Positions 22,591-29,223 of a stretch of DNA of 49,981 nt are shown one piece after another. How positions within the stretch are numbered: the stretch's first letter is position 1; each line of letters opens with the position of its first letter. The notes under the pieces were generated by a model. The model was not told where the DNA came from. It ran no database searches and worked only from the letters and a program-made list of their open reading frames with translations. The position numbers and the translations under genes were made by a program. Source of the DNA: Phascolarctobacterium_A sp034086985 (lineage in GTDB: Bacteria; Bacillota; Negativicutes; Acidaminococcales; Acidaminococcaceae); the NCBI GenBank assembly GCA_034086985.1, contig JAXDZG010000024.1:1-49981 (forward strand), given 5' to 3'.

Positions 22591-23826
22591 ATGGCAAATG
22601 AGTTGAAACTAATTGAAGATAATATTATTAAAGCTTTGGATGCTTTACAAAAATTTACGGCAACGCCCGGATGTGGAGTGACGAGATTACCTTATACCAA
22701 AGAAGCACGCGAGGCCTGTGCCTATCTTAAGGATAGTATGGAAGCAGTGGGACTAGCGGTGCGAATGGATAATTCGGGTGCTGTTATTGGCAGGCTGGAA
22801 GGTAAAAGTCCAGCTACCATTATGATCGGCTCTCATTTTGATTCCGTCAAGCATGGTGGTGCATATGATGGTATTGCCGGCATTGTGTGTGCCATTGAGG
22901 TGGCTCGCTTGCTAAAGGAGTCGGGGATGGAGCTAGGCTATTCTCTTGAGGTAATCGCTACTAATGATGAGGAGGGTGCTAGATTCAATGCTGGGCTCTT
23001 CACTGGCAAAGCTTTATTAGGGCAATTGACTTGCGAGGAGCTTAAAACGCAAGTGGATGCGGATGGGATAAGTGTTTACCAAGCCATGGCTGCTTATGGC
23101 CTGAAGCCGGAGGAAATTGCTGAGCATAAACGTGACGATATTAAAGCTTTCATCGAAATCCATATTGAGCAGGGGCCGATTTTGGAAGCAGAACATAAGG
23201 AAATAGGTATCGTTGATGTGATTGTTGGCATTAAGCGAGCCCGCATTAGGATTAACGGTAGGGCGGACCATGCAGGTACTATGCCCATGCATATGCGTAA
23301 GGACGCTTTAGAGCAAGCAACGAAGGTGATTAGCAAGATAGGGGACAGGGCTAGGCTGTTCCGCAATTGCGTGGCCACAGTAGGATTTTTGCAGGTGGAG
23401 CCTAATGTAATGAACATTATTCCTCAAAGGGTTACCTTTGTGGTTGATATTCGCGGTGTGGATGAAGATAGCATTATGACGCAGTATTATAGTCTGCTTG
23501 CTGACCTCGATAAAATGAGCCTTGAGTCAGGGCTGACGTATGAGGTAGAGAATCTTCTTTATGCCGCGCCCGTGCTGATGGATGAAGAGATTAAAGGCCA
23601 TTTCGAAATGAGCTGTATTACTAGGGAGTTTGAATATATGCATCTTCCTAGCGGAGCAGGTCATGATGCGCAAATTTTTGGCGCCAAGATGCCCGCAGCC
23701 ATGCTTTTCGTGCCCAGCGCTGGGGGAAGAAGCCATTGCCCAGAGGAAAAAAGTGAGGCCTCGGACCTTGCCAAAGCGGTGCTGGTGGCCTATGATGCTG
23801 TGCAAACTATGAGTGGGCTGAAGTAG
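22591..23826 (+). CDS. M20-family Zn amidase, copy B
   Basis: 411 residues, nearly the same as copy A at 5810-7036, with all metal and catalytic motifs kept (GSHFDSVKHGGAYDG, NDEEGARF, HIEQGPILE, GRADHAGTMPMH, SGAGHDAQ, PSAGGRSHCPEE). Most differences are conservative or at synonymous sites, as expected of a duplication under continued selection. GAGGCG lies 7 bases before the ATG. Unlike copy A it is not followed by a pyridoxal kinase but by a fragment of an HD-domain gene start. The substrate is unknown, as for copy A. Confidence 0.9.
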   Translation: MANELKLIEDNIIKALDALQKFTATPGCGVTRLPYTKEAREACAYLKDSMEAVGLAVRMDNSGAVIGRLEGKSPATIMIGSHFDSVKHGGAYDGIAGIVCAIEVARLLKESGMELGYSLEVIATNDEEGARFNAGLFTGKALLGQLTCEELKTQVDADGISVYQAMAAYGLKPEEIAEHKRDDIKAFIEIHIEQGPILEAEHKEIGIVDVIVGIKRARIRINGRADHAGTMPMHMRKDALEQATKVISKIGDRARLFRNCVATVGFLQVEPNVMNIIPQRVTFVVDIRGVDEDSIMTQYYSLLADLDKMSLESGLTYEVENLLYAAPVLMDEEIKGHFEMSCITREFEYMHLPSGAGHDAQIFGAKMPAAMLFVPSAGGRSHCPEEKSEASDLAKAVLVAYDAVQTMSGLK

Positions 23827-23838
23827 GGTGATGAGGAA

Positions 23839-23877
23839 GTGTATTTAAAGAAGATAATCAGTGAAGCTGGAAAATGA
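23839..23877 (+). pseudogene. Remnant of the start of the HD-domain gene
   Basis: GTG at 23839, preceded by GATGAGGAA, encodes VYLKKIISEAGK and a stop. The intact HD protein at 27232 starts VYLKHIISEAEKWMAAY from a GTG behind GGTGAGGACAA. Over 36 bases only a few differ. The remnant joins unrelated sequence directly after codon 12. Confidence 0.6.
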
Positions 23878-23985
23878 ATAGCGTCATAACATCGAAGTTT
23901 ATAAAAATTTGACCTTTACTGTGTGAGTGATTACCATTTCAATCTGTGTACCCATAAATATGTTTATATGAAAGAAGGTTGGAGC

Positions 23986-24537
23986 ATGAAGAAAATAGTA
24001 TTCATTGTTGGTTCTTTACGTAAAAATTCATTTAATAGGAGCTTGGCTAAGCTTGCTGAAGCAGCTTTACAAGATAAGGCTAAGGTTGAATATATCCAAG
24101 CTGACGCCGTTCCCTTTTTGAATCAGGATATTGAATTCCCGCCACCGGAGGCTGTTGCTAAGGTTAGAAATACTATCAAGGAAGCAGATGCCTTGTGGAT
24201 TTTCTCGCCGGAATATAATTACAATATCCCCGGCGCGTTAAAGAACCTTTTGGATTGGCTGAGCCGTCCTTTAGTGGCTAATGACCCTGAAAGAATGACG
24301 GTGGTGGTTGGCAAAAAAGTGACTATTTGCGGTGTGGGCGGGAAAAACAAAACTGCTAGCGTGCGCGAACGCCTTGGTGACATGCTAACCTTTATGCGTA
24401 TGGAGCTAGTTAGTGGTGCTGGCTATGGCTTTGCTCTGCCCCCTGCAGCTTTTGCTACCGGTACATGGGAGGTGGAGCAAGAGGTCGTCGAAGCTATCAA
24501 TAAACAGGCTGCTGAGCTGCTTGCTGCTTTAGAATAA
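23986..24537 (+). CDS. NADPH-dependent FMN reductase-like flavoprotein, copy B
   Basis: 183 residues, the same length as copy A at 3993-4544 and largely identical, including GSLRKNSFN and SPEYNYNIPGA. The ATG at 23986 matches the start of copy A and has AAGAAGG seven bases upstream; a longer in-frame GTG start at 23923 adds 21 residues that have no counterpart in copy A. It follows amidase copy B and the HD remnant, and ends at a strong terminator. Confidence 0.88.
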   Translation: MKKIVFIVGSLRKNSFNRSLAKLAEAALQDKAKVEYIQADAVPFLNQDIEFPPPEAVAKVRNTIKEADALWIFSPEYNYNIPGALKNLLDWLSRPLVANDPERMTVVVGKKVTICGVGGKNKTASVRERLGDMLTFMRMELVSGAGYGFALPPAAFATGTWEVEQEVVEAINKQAAELLAALE

Positions 24538-24559
24538 TCTTGATTTTTTAGTGAGCTTG

Positions 24560-24604
24560 AAGAGCTCCTGACCTTGCCAAAGATAGGTCGGGAGCTCTTT
24601 TTTT
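24560..24604 (+). terminator. Terminator of FMN reductase copy B
   Basis: GAGCTCCTGACCT (24562-24574) pairs with AGGTCGGGAGCTC (24585-24597) with one mismatch, followed by TTTTTTTGC. Confidence 0.85.
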
Positions 24605-24682
24605 GCTTGTATCAAAAGCGCAAATATAATACATTTTTAATACATTTTGCAGAGCTTCATTTTTGGAATTAGGGGGATTTTC

Positions 24683-24691
24683 TGTTATAAT
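24683..24691 (+). promoter_or_regulatory. Extended -10 promoter of the M24 peptidase gene
   Basis: TGTTATAAT at 24683-24691 lies 30 bases before the gene. No clear -35 box. Confidence 0.45.
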
Positions 24692-24721
24692 ATTATGTAG
24701 AATAAACTAAAGGGGAGACTA

Positions 24722-25951
24722 ATGATGGCTATTTTAGAAAAAGAAACAGTTTTTACTGATGATATTAGACCTGTTCCTGCTAGTGAGCTGGAGGAGCGGC
24801 TGGAGCGTTTTCGTAGGAAGATGGAGGAGCGCTATCCGGGCTGGGAAATGGTTGCCATAAACCATAAGGTAGCGATGTATTATTTTACCGGCACTATGCA
24901 GGAGGGTGTACTGATAATTAGACCACAGGATGCGATTTTGTGGGTGCGCCGCAGCTATGATAGAGCCTGCAAGGAATCGCATTTTGACGATATCCGCCCG
25001 ATTCATAGCTTTAGGGAAGCGGCAGCCTTTTATGGGCAGGCGCCACGCATCATGTATATGGAAATCAAGCGTGCTTCTGTGGATTGGGAGCGGATGCTGC
25101 ATAAGTATTTTGCTTTTGAAGAAATCGTTGGGATTGATGCTGTTTTACAGGATTTGCGGATGGTTAAAAGCAAATACGAGCTGGAAATGATGGCTACTAG
25201 TGGCGCTATTCATGAGACTGTGCTGGACGTAATTGCGCCGACGATGATTAAGGGTGGCATTAGCGAAGCACAGCTGGCCATCAATTTATATGGCGAGATG
25301 GTGGCACGTGGCTCGCATGGTATTGCTCGCTTTAATTTGCCCATGGGTGAAGAGGTAATTGGTATTGCTGCCTTTGGCAAAAGTGGCCTCGTACGCACAG
25401 CCTTTGATGGCCCCGGGGGCACTAACGGCACCTGCATCGCTGTGCAGTCCATTGGTAATGCTTTTCGCAAGCTTAAGCCTGGCCGTTTGGTATATTTAGA
25501 TATTCCCTGTGGCTTTGATGGCTATCACACTGATAAAACTGTGGTTTATTACTATGGAGATATTAATAAGGATGAGCAGGGTGCCAAGATTTTGGCTGCT
25601 CAGGAGCGTTGCTTGGAGCTGGAGCAGGAGGTTGTGGCGATGATGGCCCCTGGTGTAGCTATTGAAAGCTTATATTTGCGCACTATGGCACGTTTTAATA
25701 ATGTGTATGGCGACAGCTTTATGAACGGCGGCAAGTTTTTAGGCCACAGCATTGGCCTGGTGATGGACGAAGCTCCGGCTATCGCCAAGGGCTTTAAGCA
25801 GCAGCTTGAGCCGGGCATGACTTTTGCGGTGGAGCCTAAGATTGCCCTACCGGGCCTTGGCATGGTGGGCACGGAAAACACCTATGTCATCACCGAGCGC
25901 GGTGCTCGTTCCCTTACCGGTCGCAGTCACAGCCTGAGAGTGATAGAGTAG
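24722..25951 (+). CDS. M24-family peptidase (Xaa-Pro aminopeptidase/creatinase fold)
   Basis: 409 residues. The N-terminal creatinase-like domain covers about 1-145. The C-terminal pita-bread domain keeps the five metal ligands: Asp and Asp in YLDIPCGFDGYHTDKT, His in GHSIGLVMDEAP, Glu in FAVEPKIALPG and Glu in GTENTYVIT. It probably removes N-terminal residues before proline, or acts on a dipeptide, in the cytosol. AAAGGGGAG precedes ATGATG; either ATG may be used. It is a single-gene unit. No terminator is obvious before the convergent fossil at 26035. Confidence 0.87.
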   Translation: MMAILEKETVFTDDIRPVPASELEERLERFRRKMEERYPGWEMVAINHKVAMYYFTGTMQEGVLIIRPQDAILWVRRSYDRACKESHFDDIRPIHSFREAAAFYGQAPRIMYMEIKRASVDWERMLHKYFAFEEIVGIDAVLQDLRMVKSKYELEMMATSGAIHETVLDVIAPTMIKGGISEAQLAINLYGEMVARGSHGIARFNLPMGEEVIGIAAFGKSGLVRTAFDGPGGTNGTCIAVQSIGNAFRKLKPGRLVYLDIPCGFDGYHTDKTVVYYYGDINKDEQGAKILAAQERCLELEQEVVAMMAPGVAIESLYLRTMARFNNVYGDSFMNGGKFLGHSIGLVMDEAPAIAKGFKQQLEPGMTFAVEPKIALPGLGMVGTENTYVITERGARSLTGRSHSLRVIE

Positions 25952-26034
25952 ACTTATGTGAATTTGATAAGATTATAGTTTTAGGGTGAATTTTGATAGA
26001 ATTATAGCTAGCTTTGCACCCTAAAAAGCATAAA

Positions 26035-26079
26035 AAAGGACCTTAGAGATTTGATGATGATACTCTAAGGTCCTTTCTT
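26035..26079 (-). terminator. Terminator fused to the pyrophosphatase fragment
   Basis: AAAGGACCTTAGAG (26035-26048) and CTCTAAGGTCCTTT (26063-26076) form a perfect 14-bp stem; on minus TTTTTTATG follows. It can also stop plus-strand reading from the M24 gene. Confidence 0.85.
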
Positions 26080-26239
26080 TGTGTCCCACAACGTAAATGG
26101 GTTCGTTAGCATTATAGTCAGTTTCAGCGCTAATGTAATAGCTTGAAGTATTGGCGGCTTGAGCTAAAGATAGCGGCGACCAAAGCATCAGTTCGGTAAG
26201 AGTTAGTACGCAAAGGGCTTTTGAGATTGTCTTAAGCAT
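26079..26239 (-). pseudogene. Truncated copy of the exported pyrophosphatase gene
   Basis: On minus from ATG 26239, behind GGAGG, it encodes the signal peptide and the first part of the pyrophosphatase (MLKTISKALCVLTL... up to IYVVGHKE) with only a few changes from the intact gene at 20965-22017. Similarity ends exactly after GHKE, before the first metal-binding Asp, where the sequence becomes a terminator stem. It can give at most a short exported peptide. The promoter module upstream is intact, so it is probably still transcribed. Confidence 0.8.
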
Positions 26240-26286
26240 GTAAACGCCTCCTTGGGATAGTATAGGGCGAGTTTCTTCTATGCTTT

Positions 26287-26346
26287 ATTATAGCATAATA
26301 TGTGGTAGGAAATGTATAAACGTGGCTGATTTCGTGTTATAATTAA
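26287..26346. promoter_or_regulatory. Divergent promoter module, copy 3
   Basis: ATTATA (26287-26292) and TATAAT (26338-26343) again span 57 bp, with CTGATTTCGTGTTATAATTA on the right as in copy 1 and GAAATGTATA in the middle as in copy 2. It serves the truncated pyrophosphatase on minus and the repeat protein on plus. Confidence 0.65.
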
Positions 26347-26378
26347 AGCAGGACAGTATTTGTATGGAGGTGCGTAAA

Positions 26379-26708
26379 ATGAAGTTTTTTACCAAAGTTT
26401 TATTAATAGCAACAATGTTAGTGACTATGGTTCCCGCCATTTGCTCAGCAGGAGCAGTGACCAAGGATGGTTATTACAAGGGCATAAAGCTGTGTGGCAA
26501 GGTTAAGGTAGTAAAAAGCTTTGCCGATATCAAGGTGCAGGTTGTGAAATCCTTTCCCGATTTGAAGGTACAAAAGGTTTCTTCTTTTCCTGATAAGATT
26601 GGGCAGTGGCAATTTGTGGATTCCTTCCCTGATTTTACCATCCAGTTTGTGGACTCCTTCCCGGATATAAAAATTCAGTATGTTGATTCCTTCCCAGGAG
26701 TGAAGTAG
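26379..26708 (+). CDS. Secreted protein with VDSFPD-type tandem repeats
   Basis: 109 residues from the ATG at 26379 (GGAGG nine bases upstream; an in-frame ATG at 26364 overlaps that site). A signal peptide (MKFFTKVLLIATMLV...AICSAGA) is followed by a short region and then at least six imperfect repeats of about 11 residues with consensus VxSFPDxKxQ: VVKSFADIKVQ, VVKSFPDLKVQ, then later copies with FVDSFPD. Such a short-period pattern suggests a beta-solenoid or an elongated strand stack. Function unknown. Divergent from the truncated pyrophosphatase. Confidence 0.78.
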   Translation: MKFFTKVLLIATMLVTMVPAICSAGAVTKDGYYKGIKLCGKVKVVKSFADIKVQVVKSFPDLKVQKVSSFPDKIGQWQFVDSFPDFTIQFVDSFPDIKIQYVDSFPGVK

Positions 26709-26712
26709 ATAT

Positions 26713-26829
26713 GCTCTATCCGCTCACATGAATAAAGAGCACTGGATAACGATTGTCCTTGATAAAGATGTGGATGAGCCTTTGGTGCAGCAGCTTTTAG
26801 AGGAAAGCTATGGCTTGGTGGAAAAGTAG
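26713..26829 (+). pseudogene. C-terminal remnant of an MmcQ/YjbR-like gene
   Basis: An open frame reads ALSAHMNKEHWITIVLD, then DEPLVQQLLEESYGLV and a stop. HMNKxHWITI and the final SYxLV are the C-terminal signature of MmcQ/YjbR (DUF419) proteins. The N-terminal two thirds are absent; the preceding repeat-protein gene ends only 4 bases earlier. No ribosome site precedes the internal ATG at 26728. Confidence 0.6.
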
Positions 26830-26847
26830 GAAAAAGGAGGTATTGGT

Positions 26848-27225
26848 ATGCGTAAATATTTAGTTATTGCTGCACTTGCGGTTGTAGGCCTGTTCATTTT
26901 TGGTTTTGGTGGCGGTAAAAGCAGTTTGGTTAGCTATGAGGAGCTGCAGGCTAAACTAGCTAAGAAAGAAAATTTTGTGCTTGTAGATGTGCGTACTCCG
27001 GAAGAATTTGCCGAAGGGCATATTGCTGGGGCGGTACTTTTGCCTTACGATCAGGTGGAGCAAAAGGCAGCTAGCTTATTGCCCGATAAAGATAAACCCA
27101 TTATTGTATATTGTCGTAGCGGTCGCCGTAGCGCCATTGCAGCAGTTACTTTGCGTGGTTTGGGCTATGCAGACGTGAAGGACTTTGGCGGTATTTCTCG
27201 TTGGCAGGGGGAACTGGAAAGGTGA
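26848..27225 (+). CDS. Rhodanese-like domain protein with N-terminal membrane anchor
   Basis: 125 residues. A hydrophobic N terminus (KYLVIAALAVVGLFIFGFGGG) acts as signal or anchor, followed by a single rhodanese domain: LVDVRTPEEFAEGHIAGA and the active loop YCRSGRRSA with Cys89. It may carry persulfide sulfur outside the cytosol. AAGGAGG precedes the ATG. The HD-domain gene starts 6 bases after its stop, so the two are co-transcribed. Confidence 0.85.
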   Translation: MRKYLVIAALAVVGLFIFGFGGGKSSLVSYEELQAKLAKKENFVLVDVRTPEEFAEGHIAGAVLLPYDQVEQKAASLLPDKDKPIIVYCRSGRRSAIAAVTLRGLGYADVKDFGGISRWQGELER

Positions 27226-27231
27226 GGACAA

Positions 27232-27978
27232 GTGTATTTAAAGCATATTATCAGTGAAGCTGAAAAATGGATGGCTGCATACTCTAGCTCATTTCATAAC
27301 GAAGATAAGGAGGCTATGTGGGGCATCGGTCTTAAAGAAGCACATATTGGCTTCGTGCGTCGCAACTGTAAGGAGTTGGCCCAATGGCTAAAGCTCACCG
27401 AGCACGATGTTTTGCTTGCTGAGCTGATAGGGCTTTTACATGATGTGGGCAGGTTTCGCCAGTGGAGTGTGTACCGTACATTTCGAGATAATCTGAGCGA
27501 GGATCATGCTGAGCTGGGACTGAAGGTAATTCAGGAGCAGTCACTGTATAAGGAACTGGATAGCGAGGACAGGAGTATTTTGTTGTTCGCTATCAGTAAT
27601 CACAATAAAAAGTTTATAGCTCAGGCTCCCAGTGAACGTCATCTGCTTTTTGCCAAGATTATTCGTGATGCCGATAAGCTAGACATTTACAGAGTTAATA
27701 TTGAGTATGTGTGCGTGCCTCCGGAAGGAGTATTCACACCTGTATGTAAAGAAAATTTTCTTAAGGCCGAACAGATTAATGGCGGTGACATGCAGACTGT
27801 TGACGACCGTAAGCTGCTTTATCTTGTTTGGGTATATGATTTATATTATCCCTGGACTAAGAAAAAAATTGTAGAAAAGGGTTATTTGGATAGAGTTATC
27901 GCTACTTTGCCTCGTGATGTAGAGGTTGAACAAGCGGTAGAACGGTTAAAGAGTTTTATAAGCAGTGAGATAAAATGA
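27232..27978 (+). CDS. HD-domain phosphohydrolase
   Basis: 248 residues from a GTG with GGTGAGGACAA upstream. The HD metal site is complete: His near 38 (EAHIGFVRRN), LLHDVGRFRQW with H70-D71, and DADKLDIYRVN later. Unlike the GTPase-coupled or HD-GYP types no extra domain is attached. The substrate is probably a nucleotide or other phosphoester; unknown. A fossil of its first 12 codons is at 23839. It follows the rhodanese gene and precedes a short ORF. Confidence 0.83.
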   Translation: MYLKHIISEAEKWMAAYSSSFHNEDKEAMWGIGLKEAHIGFVRRNCKELAQWLKLTEHDVLLAELIGLLHDVGRFRQWSVYRTFRDNLSEDHAELGLKVIQEQSLYKELDSEDRSILLFAISNHNKKFIAQAPSERHLLFAKIIRDADKLDIYRVNIEYVCVPPEGVFTPVCKENFLKAEQINGGDMQTVDDRKLLYLVWVYDLYYPWTKKKIVEKGYLDRVIATLPRDVEVEQAVERLKSFISSEIK

Positions 27979-27980
27979 TA

Positions 27981-28142
27981 ATGGAAAAGTGTTCTATAGA
28001 AGGTGTTCCTGCGGTTTATGGGGCCGAAAGATGGCGCTATCGTGGAGAAGTGGCTAGTGAGAGCAGTATAAAAATGCGTATCTGGTTGTACTGGCTCGCC
28101 TCCGCGGCACCAATAAAAATAGGCACCGACTACGAAAAGTAG
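27981..28142 (+). pseudogene. Short ORF resembling the start of an alpha/beta hydrolase
   Basis: 53 codons, beginning MEKCSIEGVPAVYGAE two bases after the HD stop. The opening resembles the N terminus of small alpha/beta hydrolases (a pattern like IxGIPAVxxGxxS), but no catalytic part follows and the frame ends inside a terminator hairpin. No good ribosome site. Probably a decayed gene start; the family match rests on few residues. Confidence 0.35.
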
Positions 28143-28162
28143 TTGGTGCCTAAATTTTTTTT
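28121..28162. terminator. Bidirectional terminator before the DUF1858 gene
   Basis: GGCACCGACTAC (28122-28133) pairs with GTAGTTGGTGCC (28139-28150) around GAAAA, followed by TAAATTTTTTTT on plus and ATTTTTATT on minus. Confidence 0.85.
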
Positions 28163-28182
28163 GCCTATTTTGCTTTCACTGT

Positions 28183-28245
28183 GTTTAACTCAGTTAACTG
28201 AAGCTAGTTTGCTTTAGCTATGTTTAGCTTAGTTAACTTAAGCTC
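28183..28245. repeat. Imperfect 24-bp direct repeat
   Basis: Units at 28183-28206 and 28222-28245 (each starting GTTTA and containing AGTTAACT) differ at about 4 of 24 positions. They lie just after the minus-strand DUF1858 stop. No role visible. Confidence 0.4.
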
Positions 28246-28453
28246 ATTTGTTTTCAGCGTGCTCAGCGATAACCTTGTTGATGTCTTCGATGAGAGCGTC
28301 AACGTCGATGCCATGAGCGCCAGCGCCTTGGCCGATGGTCTCAAAATGAGCAGCCATGCAGCCGATGCAGCCCAGACCGTATTCAGCAAAAACCTCCATA
28401 ATTTCAGGATGGGATTGAACGGCTTCGATAATGCCAGTATCTTTAGTAATCAT
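28244..28453 (-). CDS. DUF1858 protein
   Basis: 69 residues: TGIIEAVQSHPEIMEVFAEY, then GLGCIGCMAAHFETI with a CxxC, then DVDALIEDINKVI. This is the DUF1858 pattern, found alone or attached to disulfide-reductase-like and hybrid-cluster-associated proteins; the CxxC may be redox-active or bind metal. AAAGGAG precedes the ATG. It stands alone, transcribed away from the dcw cluster. The 320 bases to mraZ hold a minus-strand TATAAT near 28508 and the mraZ promoter. Confidence 0.82.
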   Translation of the reverse strand: MITKDTGIIEAVQSHPEIMEVFAEYGLGCIGCMAAHFETIGQGAGAHGIDVDALIEDINKVIAEHAENK

Positions 28454-28702
28454 GATGCGTTTCTCCTTTAGAACAAGATGATGGGTACATAATCCGTACC
28501 ACCTAATTATAGCATTTTCCTACCTAAAAGCCAAATGGATAAGCGAAAATTTTTTGCAAAGAAAGTGTAACGGAAGCAAGTACTGCTTGCTCGCGAAGCC
28601 CGTTTGAGCAAACAGTATTAGCGCTACCAAGAAAAAGATAGCTGACGCAAGGAAAAAATACAGAAAATTTTTTGTAATTCTTCATAAATTTGCATTTAGG
28701 GC

Positions 28703-28731
28703 TTGCAATGGAAGCAAAATAAGGATATAAT
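28703..28731 (+). promoter_or_regulatory. Promoter of the dcw cluster (Pmra)
   Basis: TTGCAA (28703-28708), 17 bases, TATAAT (28726-28731). Confidence 0.8.
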
Positions 28732-28765
28732 GGAGAAAAGTGGAGTAAAGTGGGTAAAAAGGGGG
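28731..28765 (+). promoter_or_regulatory. MraZ operator, four 10-bp-spaced repeats
   Basis: TGGAG (28731), TGGAG (28741), TGGGT (28751) and GGGGG (28761) recur every 10 bp with A-rich 5-bp spacers. MraZ proteins bind three or four such direct repeats just after the mra promoter and repress their own operon. The first unit overlaps the -10 box. Confidence 0.75.
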
Positions 28766-28772
28766 CGACAAC

Positions 28773-29204
28773 ATGCTTTTAGGTGAATATGAACACACCT
28801 TAGACATTAAGGGTCGCCTTGCTATGCCTGCCAAGCTGCGTGAAGCATTGGGCAGCAAATTCATTATCACTAAAGGCTTGGACGGTTGCCTTTTTGTGTA
28901 CGATATGAATGAATGGCAAAAGGTGGAGGCCAAGCTGGCTGCTCTGCCCATGAGCCGCAAAACTGCCCGTGATTTTACTCGTTTTCTCTTTGGTGGTGCC
29001 TGCGAGGGCGAATGCGATAAGCAGGGCCGCGTTTTATTACCCGCCAATCTGCGTCGCCATGCGGGACTGGAAAAGGACGCCGTCATCGTGGGCGTGGGCA
29101 ACAGAGCCGAGATTTGGGACGCTGCTAGATGGGCTGCTTATAACGAAGAGAGCGCCGAGGATGTTAACGAATTGGCCGAGCAATTGTCTGATTTAGGAAT
29201 ATAA
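28773..29204 (+). CDS. mraZ: MraZ transcriptional regulator
   Basis: 143 residues, the family's usual size, with the duplicated AbrB-like fold: GEYEHTLDIKGRLAMPAKLRE at the start and its second copy GACEGECDKQGRVLLPANLR near 72-91. Each half contains a DxKGR-type loop that contacts DNA in the ring-shaped oligomer. It represses the dcw operon through the repeats directly upstream. GGGGGC, part of the last repeat, doubles as ribosome site. First gene of the cluster, 19 bases before rsmH. Confidence 0.95.
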   Translation: MLLGEYEHTLDIKGRLAMPAKLREALGSKFIITKGLDGCLFVYDMNEWQKVEAKLAALPMSRKTARDFTRFLFGGACEGECDKQGRVLLPANLRRHAGLEKDAVIVGVGNRAEIWDAARWAAYNEESAEDVNELAEQLSDLGI

Positions 29205-29223
29205 GCTTAACGGGGTGACAAGG

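Noticed and set aside
23923..23985. Longer GTG start for FMN reductase copy B
   Set aside because: The extra 21 residues have no counterpart in copy A, while the ATG at 23986 has a good ribosome site.
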